Position numbers and translations under genes: made by a program. Below, piece after piece: positions 37,629 to 46,005 of a stretch of DNA of 47,467 bases. Every line of letters starts with the position of its first letter. The stretch's first letter is position 1. The stretch is from Paenibacillus agaridevorans. GTDB taxonomy: Bacteria > Bacillota > Bacilli > Paenibacillales > Paenibacillaceae. The notes below the pieces were generated by a model. That model saw only the letters and a list, made by a program, of their open reading frames with translations. It searched no databases and was not told where the DNA came from. The stretch spans positions 1-47,467 of the forward strand of contig NZ_BDQX01000007.1 of assembly GCF_003112455.1 (NCBI RefSeq), written 5' to 3'.

Positions 37629-38603
37629 TCACTCCGAATGATGGACATCGGTCCGCAATTTGTACGACTTATACTCGCTTGGGGGTATGCCCTCCAGTTT
37701 CCGAAACATTCGGCTGAAGTAGGAAAGGCTTTCGAAGCCGACGCACGCGGCGATTTCTGTCAGCCTCATGTCCGTGTCGCGCAGCAGCATCTTCGCATGC
37801 CGGATACGGAAGCGGAGGATATATTCGTTCGGACTGATTCCGACGATTTTGCCGAATCGCGAAATGAAGTAATTCTGGCTTAAGTTTACGAGGGCCGCGA
37901 GGCTCGATATGGTCATTTTGGTATCATAATGCTGATGGATGTGGTCCAGAGCTCTTTGGATCGCAGGGTCGGACACGATCGCAGGACTGCTCCGGTCTGT
38001 CGCTTCGCGGAACAACGCGGTCAGCAGGCATTGGAAGTTGGCTTTGGAGGACAACATAAATCCAGGAGGCTCGAGCATGAATTCCTCGACTGTCGTCGTA
38101 AACAGCTTGCGAACCAAATTCGGATTTCTGGGTACAATTATTGAAGGAAGATCGACTACGGCTTCCTGGAAAACCGTTTCTCTGCCGTACCGCGCTACTT
38201 GCTCATCGGGATACAACGGCAGCAACGGCTCCTCCTGCGAGGGGAGCAGCATTTTGTAATGAATCCAGATGTAGTTGGCGGGCTGATCGGCGCTGATATG
38301 ATGCGGTTGATGGGGCTGGAAGTGCACGACCGCATTCTCTCCGATCGTCGTTCGAAAATCGCTGCAGGTGACGACGACTTCGCCCTGAAGGACCATCATC
38401 AGCCAATGATAAGGAATTGTTCGGACGTAACATGCGAGCTCAGAGACGTAACGGGCCTGAAATAATCCGCTACTCATTTCACGTTGCGGATAACTCCAAT
38501 GCCCGTCCCGGATCTCCCAACCTGCGTGATAGAGCATCGGAAGAAGTAAGTTGGCGGTAAGAAAGCGTTCTTGCGTGAAAATTAACTGATTATTGGCGTT
38601 CAT
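37629..38603 (-). CDS. AraC-family transcriptional regulator with cupin-type sensor domain
   Basis: A 324-aa regulator built like the one at 32410-33351: cupin-like domain with CYVRTIPYHWLMMVLQG and PHQPHHISADQ, then two helix-turn-helix units (MTISSLAALVNLSQNYFISR and RLTEIAACVGFESLSYFSR). I use the ATG at 38603; the frame extends to a TTG at 38663 that lacks a clear ribosome site. It is the first gene of the second glycan locus and lies just upstream of the secreted glycosidase, its likely target. Confidence 0.9.
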   Translation of the reverse strand: MNANNQLIFTQERFLTANLLLPMLYHAGWEIRDGHWSYPQREMSSGLFQARYVSELACYVRTIPYHWLMMVLQGEVVVTCSDFRTTIGENAVVHFQPHQPHHISADQPANYIWIHYKMLLPSQEEPLLPLYPDEQVARYGRETVFQEAVVDLPSIIVPRNPNLVRKLFTTTVEEFMLEPPGFMLSSKANFQCLLTALFREATDRSSPAIVSDPAIQRALDHIHQHYDTKMTISSLAALVNLSQNYFISRFGKIVGISPNEYILRFRIRHAKMLLRDTDMRLTEIAACVGFESLSYFSRMFRKLEGIPPSEYKSYKLRTDVHHSE

Positions 38604-38936
38604 ATCCGGAATGCTCCCCGTGTTAGGATGATGTATTCGATGCAAATTTACGATGGACAACAAACTGGGGGTTCCATATTAATTTAACATGCCGCCTGTA
38701 AATTCAAATAAACCTGAATTTTGAAAGTACGACACTTTGAAAATATGAAAAGGGGCCCCCAATCTTTGGTAGAATGGTGTTTGTCCAGAACAACATCTTT
38801 TCTATTCGACATGGTTTTTGCAATATCCTTTAAAATTCAAAATGCCGTATCAGAGGGCGCGGAATGTGAGTTACGCTCCCCAAAAATAAAATAACGACTG
38901 TAGTGACATTTCGGTCAATCTACAGCCGTATTAAAA

Positions 38937-39187
38937 CGAGCCAATAACCCGCGATAAACGCCAGGTCCAATAATAATCGCCGCTGTACTTCAAATACTCC
39001 AAATGCTGAAACACCAATGACTTATCAAAAAGCCGTCTTCTCTCACAATCGAGTCCAAAGAACGAAAGAATTCCTCCAAAGCCAAATTTAAGCTACGCTG
39101 TCGAACTCGCTCCCCGAGCAGCTTAACATCAACCACCTCTAAAGAAAGCTTAACCGAGGTGCAAAGAAAATGACGCTGGGTTGATAG
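38937..39187 (-). pseudogene. Decayed coding frame of unknown origin
   Basis: From 39187 the minus strand stays open for 65 codons and contains VVDVKLLGERVRQRSLNLAL and EEFFRSLDSIVREDGF, which look like real helical protein. After REDGF a shift to another frame continues FDKSLVFQHLEYLKYSGDYY and WTWRLSRVIGSF. The pieces have no ribosome site and no start codon in place, so a frame-shifted gene fragment is the best reading. I do not recognise the family. Confidence 0.25.
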
Positions 39188-39203
39188 TTACCCAACGTCT
39201 TTT
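39172..39203 (+). terminator. Possible plus-strand terminator hairpin
   Basis: GACGCTGGGT (39172-39181) pairs with ACCCAACGTC (39190-39199), with one mismatch, followed by TTTT. No intact plus-strand gene precedes it. Confidence 0.45.
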
Positions 39204-39279
39204 AACGTTGACTGTCTCGCCTGCTTCATTCGCTTCACTATCCACAGGCACCGAGCCGCCTGTGCTTCCCCTCGTCCCC

Positions 39280-39870
39280 TTACTTTTTATTCGAATCAGG
39301 GCGCCGCGGATTGACCGTGCCAAAGATATGATACGGTGTTATCCCATTTGCAAATAGGCTATCTATCAACTTGACCAATTCTTCCGACGATAGATCTTTG
39401 CCGTTGCGTATCCAAAGGCGAAACATAGATATTAATGTTGATATGTAAAATTCAATTATGTATGGTGCTAAGACATTATTTGTTGGAAAGTCCACAATCA
39501 ATCTCTCAAAGGGAATTTCTCTTTTCAGGCGTTCAACAAAATGAACAGAACCATAGTCGCCCAAGAGGGCTTTAAGGACTGAAATCTCCTCTGCATTTTC
39601 CAAGCATTGAAGTGCATCTTGGAAAGTATGTGTAGAAAACTCTCTGCTTGCCATTTCCTCGTTAATGGATTTCATGACACGCTTTTCAACGTAGTCCAAC
39701 AACTCATAGATATCCGTAAAGTATTGATAAAATGTACTGCGATTATATCCTGATTGGTTAGCAATCTCTTGAATCGATATTTTTTCAATTGGTTTTTGGC
39801 TATATAAATCACAAAATACATTTATAAATGTTTGCCTTGTTTTGTCCGTAATTTCAGGTTGCTTATTCAT
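39280..39870 (-). CDS. TetR/AcrR-family transcriptional repressor
   Basis: A 196-aa protein. The first 50 residues form the TetR helix-turn-helix (ISIQEIANQSGYNRSTFYQY with FTDIYELLDYVEKR), including the conserved FYxYF step. The rest is an all-helical ligand domain with no recognisable family. It starts at an ATG behind GGAGGCCAAT and is divergent from the ketopantoate-reductase-like gene 150 bases away, so it most likely represses that gene and itself. Confidence 0.92.
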   Translation of the reverse strand: MNKQPEITDKTRQTFINVFCDLYSQKPIEKISIQEIANQSGYNRSTFYQYFTDIYELLDYVEKRVMKSINEEMASREFSTHTFQDALQCLENAEEISVLKALLGDYGSVHFVERLKREIPFERLIVDFPTNNVLAPYIIEFYISTLISMFRLWIRNGKDLSSEELVKLIDSLFANGITPYHIFGTVNPRRPDSNKK

Positions 39871-39898
39871 TATTGGCCTCCATTTTCCTGTTCAATCG

Positions 39899-39904
39899 AT
39901 TATA
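39899..39904 (-). promoter_or_regulatory. Putative -10 of the tetR promoter
   Basis: TATAAT on the minus strand, 28 bases before the tetR start; the -35 position holds only CATCAG. The inverted repeat CAGAT-N7-ATCTG (39908-39924) lies next to it. Confidence 0.45.
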
Positions 39905-39928
39905 CGACAGATATTAAAAATCTGATGG

Positions 39929-39977
39929 TTGATGACCCTAGAGTGTATCTATACAATAACATCATACAACACGTTGT
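39929..39977 (+). promoter_or_regulatory. Promoter and candidate TetR operator of the reductase gene
   Basis: TTGATG (39929-39934) and TACAAT (39952-39957) are 17 bp apart on the plus strand. The inverted repeat ACAAC-AC-GTTGT (39966-39977) covers the predicted start point, a usual place for a TetR-type operator. Confidence 0.6.
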
Positions 39978-40020
39978 TTGATTATCAACAATGATTAACC
40001 TATATTTTTAGGAGGCCAAT

Positions 40021-40965
40021 ATGAGAATTTTATTCTTCGGTAGAGGTGTAATATCGACCCAATATGCTTGGGCTTTTGAAAAGGCAGGGCATACAGTTGA
40101 GTTTTACGTTAGAAAAGGGAGAAAAGAAACCTTCGGAAGCAACATAGAGCTTGAAATGTGGGACGCACGAAGAGGGAAACAGCTAATAAAAGAAATCTGG
40201 AACGTCAAACTGCATGAGGAGCTGAGCCCGAATTATGATCTCATTATTGTGAGTGTCAACACGGAACAACTTCCAGAAGCAGCACAATTACTATCAACTG
40301 TTGCCGGAACCACCCCTGTCCTACTATTCAATAACGTTTGGCAAGATTTGAAATCATCGATCTCACCATTGTCTATGAACAATGTTGTCTTTGGGTTTCC
40401 TGGAGCAGGAGGCGGCATCGCGGACAATAGGCTTAGAGGTGGCTTTTTGAAAATGCTATTTCTGGAAAAACCACGGGCAGGCACTGAACATATTAACAAC
40501 AAGGTCAAAGAACTATTTGAAAGCGCCCATTTTAAAATTAGTTGGGTAAAGGATATGCAAAACTGGCTATGGAATCACTTTGCCATGAATGCGGCTATGG
40601 AAACCGAGGTGTTGAGACGGGGAAGTTTTCCAGCACTCATGAATCATAGCGACTCATTCGCAAATGTTGGCAAGAATATGAGGGAAATTGTCCCTGTACT
40701 TAAAGCAAGAGGCGCAAAGATGGATATGATCTCTCTACTGTTGACTAAGATTCCACCAGCACTTCTCGGCGCGCTTTTTAACAAGGTCATTTTTGCAAAG
40801 GGCGGCTTACCACGGCTTTTCATCGAATACAACAATAGTAAAGCAGGTTTTGCGGTACTTGAAGTTGTGAGAGAAGCAAAAAAGTCAGGCATACCTTTAC
40901 CACGTCTTACTGCGGCATTTAAAAACATTGAACTACACAAAGCTATTGAAAAATCCATATCATAG
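40021..40965 (+). CDS. Ketopantoate reductase family (ApbA/PanE-like) protein
   Basis: A 314-aa cytoplasmic NAD(P)-dependent reductase-like protein. The N-terminus MRILFFGRGVISTQYAWAFE holds a Rossmann glycine motif in altered form (GRGVIS instead of GxGxxG). Two domains follow the ApbA layout: the cofactor half (LIIVSVNTEQLPEA, FGFPGAGGG) and the helical C-terminal half (NWLWNHFAMNAAMETEV). Distance from classic PanE and control by a TetR gene suggest it is not the housekeeping pantothenate enzyme, but a reductase for another ketone or a detoxification step (inference). The start follows AGGAGGCCAAT. Confidence 0.85.
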   Translation: MRILFFGRGVISTQYAWAFEKAGHTVEFYVRKGRKETFGSNIELEMWDARRGKQLIKEIWNVKLHEELSPNYDLIIVSVNTEQLPEAAQLLSTVAGTTPVLLFNNVWQDLKSSISPLSMNNVVFGFPGAGGGIADNRLRGGFLKMLFLEKPRAGTEHINNKVKELFESAHFKISWVKDMQNWLWNHFAMNAAMETEVLRRGSFPALMNHSDSFANVGKNMREIVPVLKARGAKMDMISLLLTKIPPALLGALFNKVIFAKGGLPRLFIEYNNSKAGFAVLEVVREAKKSGIPLPRLTAAFKNIELHKAIEKSIS

Positions 40966-41080
40966 AAATCTGCCGCCCGTATTAGCCCAATTGCCCAGAG
41001 CAGCAATCAAACTTCGGCGGTAGCTCCTTTCAACAGCTTCAATGACGTTCTCTGCGTCTCCACTGATTTACTTCTAAAAC

Positions 41081-41107
41081 AAAAAAAGAGAGCTTCTAAA
41101 GCTCTCT
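41081..41107 (-). terminator. Terminator of the FAD oxidoreductase gene
   Basis: AGAGAGCTT (41087-41095) and AAGCTCTCT (41099-41107) form a 9-bp stem with a 3-base loop; the minus strand continues with a run of T. Confidence 0.9.
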
Positions 41108-41131
41108 AAAGGCTGGATGGATTGACCCTTA

Positions 41132-42694
41132 TTATTTCTTCGTTACTTGCTTGCCGGAATTCAGTTGCTCGCGTTCAGCATCCGTATAGTCGGCAATTTT
41201 ATTTTTAGCTTTTACGCTGCTCACATTAATTTTGTACTCTTTTTTCAAGTAAGCATGCATTTTCTTCATATCCTCTTCATTAAGCTCCACCAATTGCTTC
41301 TCACCGTCGATTTGGGCAAGAATAATGCCGATTACTTCTCCAGCAAGTGAAGTATTCGCTTGAATACGAGCACTTCCGTAAGCTGCTGCTGTAGCACCTA
41401 CGTTTTTACCAGCAACAATAACGTTCGCATAATCTTTCAAAATAAATGAACGCAGCGGCATACCGTATTTATCCGGATTTCCTAACCCTACGCCCCAAGG
41501 GCTGCTCTTTATCCCTTGATTATCGAGCGGATAACTCGCAATGCTAACGTTATCCCAGAACATTTCGCCGCCCATTACATCCGTAGCTTGCAGAATATAA
41601 TCGGTTTCATAACGGTCAAAATCACGAATATACAAATAATCAGGGTAGCCGTTTACTTCGGCGTTTTCCCAGCCTGGAAGCATGTCACGCAAATGGTCAA
41701 CAATTAGATCAGTCTCTTCCTGACCTAGTTTAACGGCTTCTGCAATACGCTCATTGTCAGATGGAACAACATCATAGATAAGCAAGGCATTGATCAGTAC
41801 CTCACCATTCAGTTGGTTCAATGCATTCAGACCACGCAAGAAAATATCGTCTCGTGTAGACTCATACTCTTGGCCCACATTGCCAAATCCCCAAGTAAAT
41901 GTATCGGTTACAGTCGTTTCCCCTCCATATTTCTCAAAGCGTTCTTCTTTTCCTAGTGCCATAACTTCACTCTTGAACTTATTCCAGTCTACGCCTTTAA
42001 ATTTCATCATGATAGAGCTTGCCATATAATCAACATCCGGAGCATTAAAAATCGTTTCAACTCCTGGAAGACGTTTGCCGCCTAGTAAATGAGTCAAAGC
42101 AGTAAAGTCAGTGTTTTCCACAAAATAATCCGCCGTTACTGTCTTCTCTTCACCAGCTGCTGTTTTGTAAGTCAGACCGCTCACCTTCGTGCGACCGTTC
42201 TTATCATCTGTTTCTTTCTTCACATCCACAATCGTAATGCCCGGTTCCAACGGAATACCATCCATCACTTCATTAAAATAGGTAGTAAAATGCTCAATAT
42301 TGCGAATTTCTCCCTTTTTAAAACGATCAAATAATTTTTTAATGCGTCCTTGCGTCATTGTTTTCTGTGCATCATCCGTAGGCTCATCCAGAAACAGCAT
42401 TTCTCCCTGTATCAATTGACCGCCCGGCTTTTCACGCGGATCAAGCACAAGGACAGACAGTCCTTCATCTTTAGCCGCTCTCGCCAAATACATGCCTTCA
42501 ATCTCCGTACCGATAACAACAACATGTGCGTTTTTGCCTTCCGGTAAAGGTTTTGGATCTTTCTCTTTAATTGTCGCATTATCCGAAGCAGCAGGCTTCT
42601 CTGTTCCTTGGCCGCCCTGCGAATTCGTTCCGTTCCCTGTACTGCATCCCCAAATAAAAACCAACACAAGTAATAACAATATTAGCTTCTTCAC
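41132..42694 (-). CDS. Lipoprotein FAD-dependent oxidoreductase
   Basis: A 520-aa protein with a lipoprotein signal (lipobox IWGC, Cys about 17) and a Gly/Asn/Gln-rich linker, so it should be anchored outside the membrane. The rest is an FAD_oxidored-type (PF12831-like) flavoprotein: the dinucleotide motif is VVVIGTEIEGMYLARAAKDEG (about 60), with GTEIEG in place of GxGxxG; a later AGKNVGATAAAYGSARIQ motif is the FAD end site. The frame begins with GTG at 42700, but GTG at 42694 has the better spacing from GAGGTG. A flavin enzyme on the outside is unusual; the substrate is unknown. It stands alone between two terminators. Confidence 0.85.
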   Translation of the reverse strand: MKKLILLLLVLVFIWGCSTGNGTNSQGGQGTEKPAASDNATIKEKDPKPLPEGKNAHVVVIGTEIEGMYLARAAKDEGLSVLVLDPREKPGGQLIQGEMLFLDEPTDDAQKTMTQGRIKKLFDRFKKGEIRNIEHFTTYFNEVMDGIPLEPGITIVDVKKETDDKNGRTKVSGLTYKTAAGEEKTVTADYFVENTDFTALTHLLGGKRLPGVETIFNAPDVDYMASSIMMKFKGVDWNKFKSEVMALGKEERFEKYGGETTVTDTFTWGFGNVGQEYESTRDDIFLRGLNALNQLNGEVLINALLIYDVVPSDNERIAEAVKLGQEETDLIVDHLRDMLPGWENAEVNGYPDYLYIRDFDRYETDYILQATDVMGGEMFWDNVSIASYPLDNQGIKSSPWGVGLGNPDKYGMPLRSFILKDYANVIVAGKNVGATAAAYGSARIQANTSLAGEVIGIILAQIDGEKQLVELNEEDMKKMHAYLKKEYKINVSSVKAKNKIADYTDAEREQLNSGKQVTKK

Positions 42695-43200
42695 TTCCAC
42701 ACCTCATGTATTATCATTTAAATAGACTCAGAGTCTTTATCGTCGTCTTCTACATAAAGATTGCAAAGTCAACTTCATATAAAAGAACTAAAGAAATAAC
42801 TTCAACGCGCCTCCTTTCATGGGCTTGTTCCCATTCACTATACCATATTCGTTTTCAGCTAGTTCATAATAAACTCTTATTATTCTTTTAAAAATTGTCT
42901 TAAGAATATTACCTTTTCCTTTAGATACATGAAAGAATCCCTCGAAAATCAATTGATTATGCCCGTCGGTTTCTTTCTGCCCTTCGGCGGAAAGCTGGAC
43001 GAAAAAAATTACCCTATGTGATAAGATAGCTACTGCTCTAGATTGACTTTAAGCTCGACGATCCTATAGTCATAATATTAATCCAACTAAAATGATCTTG
43101 ATATATACTCTGAAAGCCTTTTCCCTGTTAATGATGTTTGATTAGTGCAAACTACCCCCTAGAGTCCTATGGTATCTAGCACCCGCTCCTGTATTTACAC
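42695..43200. other. AT-rich intergenic region upstream of the FAD oxidoreductase
   Basis: It contains the perfect palindrome AGACTC-A-GAGTCT (42724-42736) 30 bases before the start codon, a small hairpin ATGGG-N6-CCCAT (42819-42834) followed on the minus strand by an orphan AAAGGAGG ribosome site with no gene, and a transposase scrap (42929-43021). From 43022 to 43200 I see nothing else. Confidence 0.5.
42929..43021 (+). pseudogene. 5' scrap of an IS transposase gene
   Basis: The plus-strand frame from ATG 42929 reads MKESLENQLIMPVGFFLPFG and continues GKLDEKNYPM to a TGA. The FFLPFGGKLDEKN segment matches the conserved N-terminus of a transposase group (IS5/IS1182-like) common in Paenibacillus, in which it is followed by RWV. 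The remaining 400 or so codons are gone. Confidence 0.6.
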
Positions 43201-43228
43201 AAAAAAAATACCCTCTCATTAAAGAGGG
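43201..43228 (-). terminator. Terminator of the Nudix / histidine phosphatase operon
   Basis: CCCTCT (43211-43216) and AGAGGG (43223-43228) pair around a CATTAA loop; the minus strand continues TATTTTTTTT. Confidence 0.85.
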
Positions 43229-43367
43229 CAATCCTACATTAGCTTCTCATTCGTTCGTTCCGTTCCAAATTAGTAGTGAACAGCACTCCACATGTGACGA
43301 GTAGACAGTGAGAACAAACATGTACGTGTCCGGAGGAATGTGTTTGCTAATATAAAATCACTCTGCC

Positions 43368-43706
43368 CATATTCGATGAATGTTAAGTTTTTTCTCTCCT
43401 GAGAAGGTTAGATGAAATACATCAAGATTGGTTAAAGATTCCCACTCCTTAAACCCAATGCGGTCATCAAAATACTAGGACTTCCATTACTACACTAATG
43501 GCACGGCTCATAGCCGTGTTACTGGGCCAATGGAGCTATGGTGCGGTAAGCCCTTTCAAAAGGGCTTGAAATGATAAAATCAATATCTTTATCTAAGAGA
43601 AATTCAGTAAGATTCACAGCTTGTTGAATACCTAGTTCAGTTAGCTTAGCATCAGGCTCTTGACCATCTGCTTGCAATGTCGCATAACATAAACATTTTT
43701 CATCAT
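43368..43706 (-). pseudogene. Histidine phosphatase (phosphoglycerate mutase-like) pseudogene
   Basis: The gene starts at ATG ATG (43706) behind AAGGAG, 5 bases after the Nudix stop. The first frame gives MMKNVYVMRHCK with the catalytic RH motif; a -1 shift then gives ADGQEPDAKLTELGIQQAV and, further on, DFIISSPFERAYRTIAPLA before a TAA at 43519. The C-terminus reappears in another frame from 43471: FDDRIGFKEWESLTNLDVF and FHLTFSGEKKLNIHRIWAE, ending in TGA at 43368. About 80 middle residues, including most of the second His region, are lost, so the product cannot work. Confidence 0.85.
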
Positions 43707-43711
43707 TATTG

Positions 43712-44212
43712 TTATCTCCTTGCTAGTGCTACTCTTCTTATACTCTCTTTTGTCCAAAGAGGAGCTTTGGGATGATTCATTATTTCATCGTAGGTCATCC
43801 AATGAACGGCTTCAACCTCATCGGGGCTCTTGCTATGTGCTGTACCTTTGTCATATTCACATAGGAAGACCATATTTATAACGTTGCATCCATCATTTGT
43901 AACAAAGGAGGAGCTGTATACAAAAGTAACAGCATCTTTTATCTCGATGCCAACTTCTTCATAAAGTTCTCGCTTTACAGTTCGTTCTAGGATTTCGAGT
44001 GCGTTACCTTCAACGTCTACTTTTCCTCCCACAAGAGACAAAGTCCCCCCTGCATGTTCCTCTTTGGTACTTCGTGTAATAACTAGCCATTTATCATCCC
44101 TACAGATTGCACCTTCTACGTTTACTATGAACACGCTGTCTTGCTCCCCTCTAAGAGATTCTGCTATAACAACTTTAACATTATTCCCCTTATGTTGGAA
44201 CCATTTGTGCAT
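43712..44212 (-). CDS. Nudix hydrolase
   Basis: A 166-aa protein with a Nudix box at about 60-90: LSLVGGKVDV, then LERTVKRELYEEVGIEI. The REL.EE.GI core that binds the metal is intact; the loop between the first Gly and the helix is about four residues longer than the classic box, as in a common Firmicute subgroup. Nudix enzymes cleave a nucleoside diphosphate linked to another group; the substrate is unknown. It is cotranscribed with the broken phosphatase gene. The start at 44212 has only a weak ribosome site. Confidence 0.9.
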   Translation of the reverse strand: MHKWFQHKGNNVKVVIAESLRGEQDSVFIVNVEGAICRDDKWLVITRSTKEEHAGGTLSLVGGKVDVEGNALEILERTVKRELYEEVGIEIKDAVTFVYSSSFVTNDGCNVINMVFLCEYDKGTAHSKSPDEVEAVHWMTYDEIMNHPKAPLWTKESIRRVALARR

Positions 44213-44387
44213 ACAAGGTTTTCCATGATAATTTTCATAGGTGCAACGAGCATAAACTTCAAATTACCGACAACGGTGTGCTCCCAGTTGAGCTAAAGAC
44301 CCGGAAAAAAAACGATATTCTTTTGGCTGTGTTAATACTACATGGTGTGCTACCGCATGAGTCGGTTTCACTACCAACAACATGGAT

Positions 44388-44426
44388 AAACCCGCCTGAA
44401 TAGATTTCAGCTACTCAAACGGGTTT
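44388..44426. terminator. Possible terminator after the FliD-like gene
   Basis: AAACCCG (44388-44394) and CGGGTTT (44420-44426) pair, with an inner CTGAA/TTCAG stem. The T tract is better on the plus strand (TTTTGAACTTTT) than on the minus strand, so direction is uncertain. Confidence 0.45.
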
Positions 44427-44477
44427 TGAACTTTTATATCCTTTATTTGCAAATTGTTGTTCGTTGCCTGTATCGAG

Positions 44478-45728
44478 TTAATAAAACGAATTCACGATCC
44501 ACCCGCTTGCCTGTGTCGGCATAGCCATTTGCATCGATGACTGGTACATCGCGAATTGATGCACCTGGCGAGCCTTCGAGTTCAGCAAGCTGCTTGCCGG
44601 GACTTCATTGTATCTTTCCGCTGCTGATGATAAACGGTAAGCTAGGCCATAGTTGCCGCTAATCGCTTTCGTTGTTTGTTCGAAATTTGAGCTTAAGCTC
44701 TTCTTAAGCTGCTCTTCATCCAGCTTGAGAGTATCATCGCCCTTACGGTGAATACCGATTCGCTCATAGGAAGATGAGCTGACTAACGACTCAATGCGTT
44801 TACGGACAGATGAATTCATAACTCCACCGGCTTCATTCAAGCGATCATGCATCGTATTGTATCTCAACACCAGATCTTTAACTTGCGCAATGACTTTGTC
44901 TTCGTCCGGTTTGATTTGTATTTTCACAGATTCCATCGATAGGGCCATTAGTGTCGCCGCAGCTTTGCCCTTCTCCAGATCAATCGTGTTCGACTGCGAA
45001 GTTTGAGTTGCGCCTCCGTTCACGCTGTAGGACGCATTGGACGCTAGTTGCGTTGCATTCTTAACGCCGGTTGCCGACATCGCGTTGCCGGTAACATCTT
45101 TAACCTCGAAAGCCTGATCCGCTCCTGTCTTGTCGCTGCTTAACTCAAGCTTCTTATTGCCTGTTATATCATCCGTTACAATACTGGCGGTTACGCCCAT
45201 CTTCGCTGAATTGACCGCATCTTTCAGCTTGGTCAGCGCTTGATCGTTCGTATCGTTATCGGAGATAACAGCCGATATCTTCGTAGTCTTGCCGCCTATC
45301 GTAATGTTGAACTGATTGATGCCTTTGCTTACAACGGACGTGTCTACTTTAGACAAAAATGTTCCACTGATCGTTTGAGAAGTCGCGATCGCATTCACTT
45401 TAACTTCATAAGTTTTGCTCGCAGCTCCGGCCGATGCAGTTGCAGTAACCTTGTTGCCGTCCGATGATTCCGCCGTCCTTGCTTGGATAGATGAATTATC
45501 CTTCTGCATTAATTTTTGCGTCGATGCTTGCATATCCTGCGCAGATTTCAAAAAATTCATAATCCCGGTTGCTGCTGTCTTGATATATTGCTCATAAGGC
45601 TTGCTCTTCACAACGTACTTTGAAAAGAAAGACTGGTTCGCAATCTGACTACTAGAATACTGGAAACTCAAAGGCGCCGTTCTGTTAATCGGATACATCG
45701 AGTTATACGAGTTAATCGATAACGTCAT
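44478..45728 (-). CDS. fliD: FliD-like flagellar hook-associated / filament cap protein
   Basis: A 416-aa protein. Residues about 45-115 match the FliD N-terminal domain (long helix, then KTYEVKVNAIATSQTISGTF), the centre contains IGGKTTKISAVISD and KLELSSDKTGADQAFEV, and the C-terminal part (about 250-416) has the long helices of FliD_C (KVIAQVKDLVLRYNTMHDRL, LKLDEEQLKKSL). The first 40 residues (MTLSINSYNSMYPINRTA) differ from the usual FliD start. No other flagellar genes are in the window, so it is an orphan copy; a second cap or an adhesin-like role is possible. Start follows GGAGGGGGAG. Confidence 0.8.
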   Translation of the reverse strand: MTLSINSYNSMYPINRTAPLSFQYSSSQIANQSFFSKYVVKSKPYEQYIKTAATGIMNFLKSAQDMQASTQKLMQKDNSSIQARTAESSDGNKVTATASAGAASKTYEVKVNAIATSQTISGTFLSKVDTSVVSKGINQFNITIGGKTTKISAVISDNDTNDQALTKLKDAVNSAKMGVTASIVTDDITGNKKLELSSDKTGADQAFEVKDVTGNAMSATGVKNATQLASNASYSVNGGATQTSQSNTIDLEKGKAAATLMALSMESVKIQIKPDEDKVIAQVKDLVLRYNTMHDRLNEAGGVMNSSVRKRIESLVSSSSYERIGIHRKGDDTLKLDEEQLKKSLSSNFEQTTKAISGNYGLAYRLSSAAERYNEVPASSLLNSKARQVHQFAMYQSSMQMAMPTQASGWIVNSFY

Positions 45729-45983
45729 CTGTCTCCCCCTCCATACTGTCGCACAATATATAATATTAATTTCTGCTTCAACATAAATTTGCTATGGTTT
45801 CATCATCGTAATTTATGGGGTGCGTATCCATCTGACCTCAGATTACAAATATCGTCACATACAACAATGCCTTGGTCCAAGTATCTGGTTGCATATACCA
45901 TCTCCCATGACAGCTAGCTTTTCTTCGTCAAAAACCTAAAAATATTATTTCTAATTTATCATAGTAAATTGCTCTTTATATGA

Positions 45984-46005
45984 AACTTAAAGAAAACTTT
46001 AAGTT
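45984..46005 (-). terminator. AT-rich hairpin at the end of the response-regulator remnant
   Basis: AACTTAAAG (45984-45992) and CTTTAAGTT (45997-46005) form a 9-bp stem with a 4-base loop at the TAA of the remnant; only TTTCAT follows on the minus strand. Confidence 0.4.

Larger units (their letters stand above)
38604..39279. other. Intergenic region with inverted repeat and decayed frame
   Basis: No intact gene is seen. An inverted repeat AAATTCA-N8-TGAATTT (38700-38721) lies about 97 bases upstream of the AraC start. A decayed minus-strand frame and a plus-strand hairpin are listed separately. Some 90 bases between the AraC start and the repeat are AT-rich and must hold its promoter, but no clear -35/-10 pair stands out. 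Confidence 0.5.

Noticed and set aside
40971..41020. CTGCCGCC / GGCGGTAG pair after the reductase gene as a terminator
   Set aside because: The loop would be over 30 bases and no T run follows directly.
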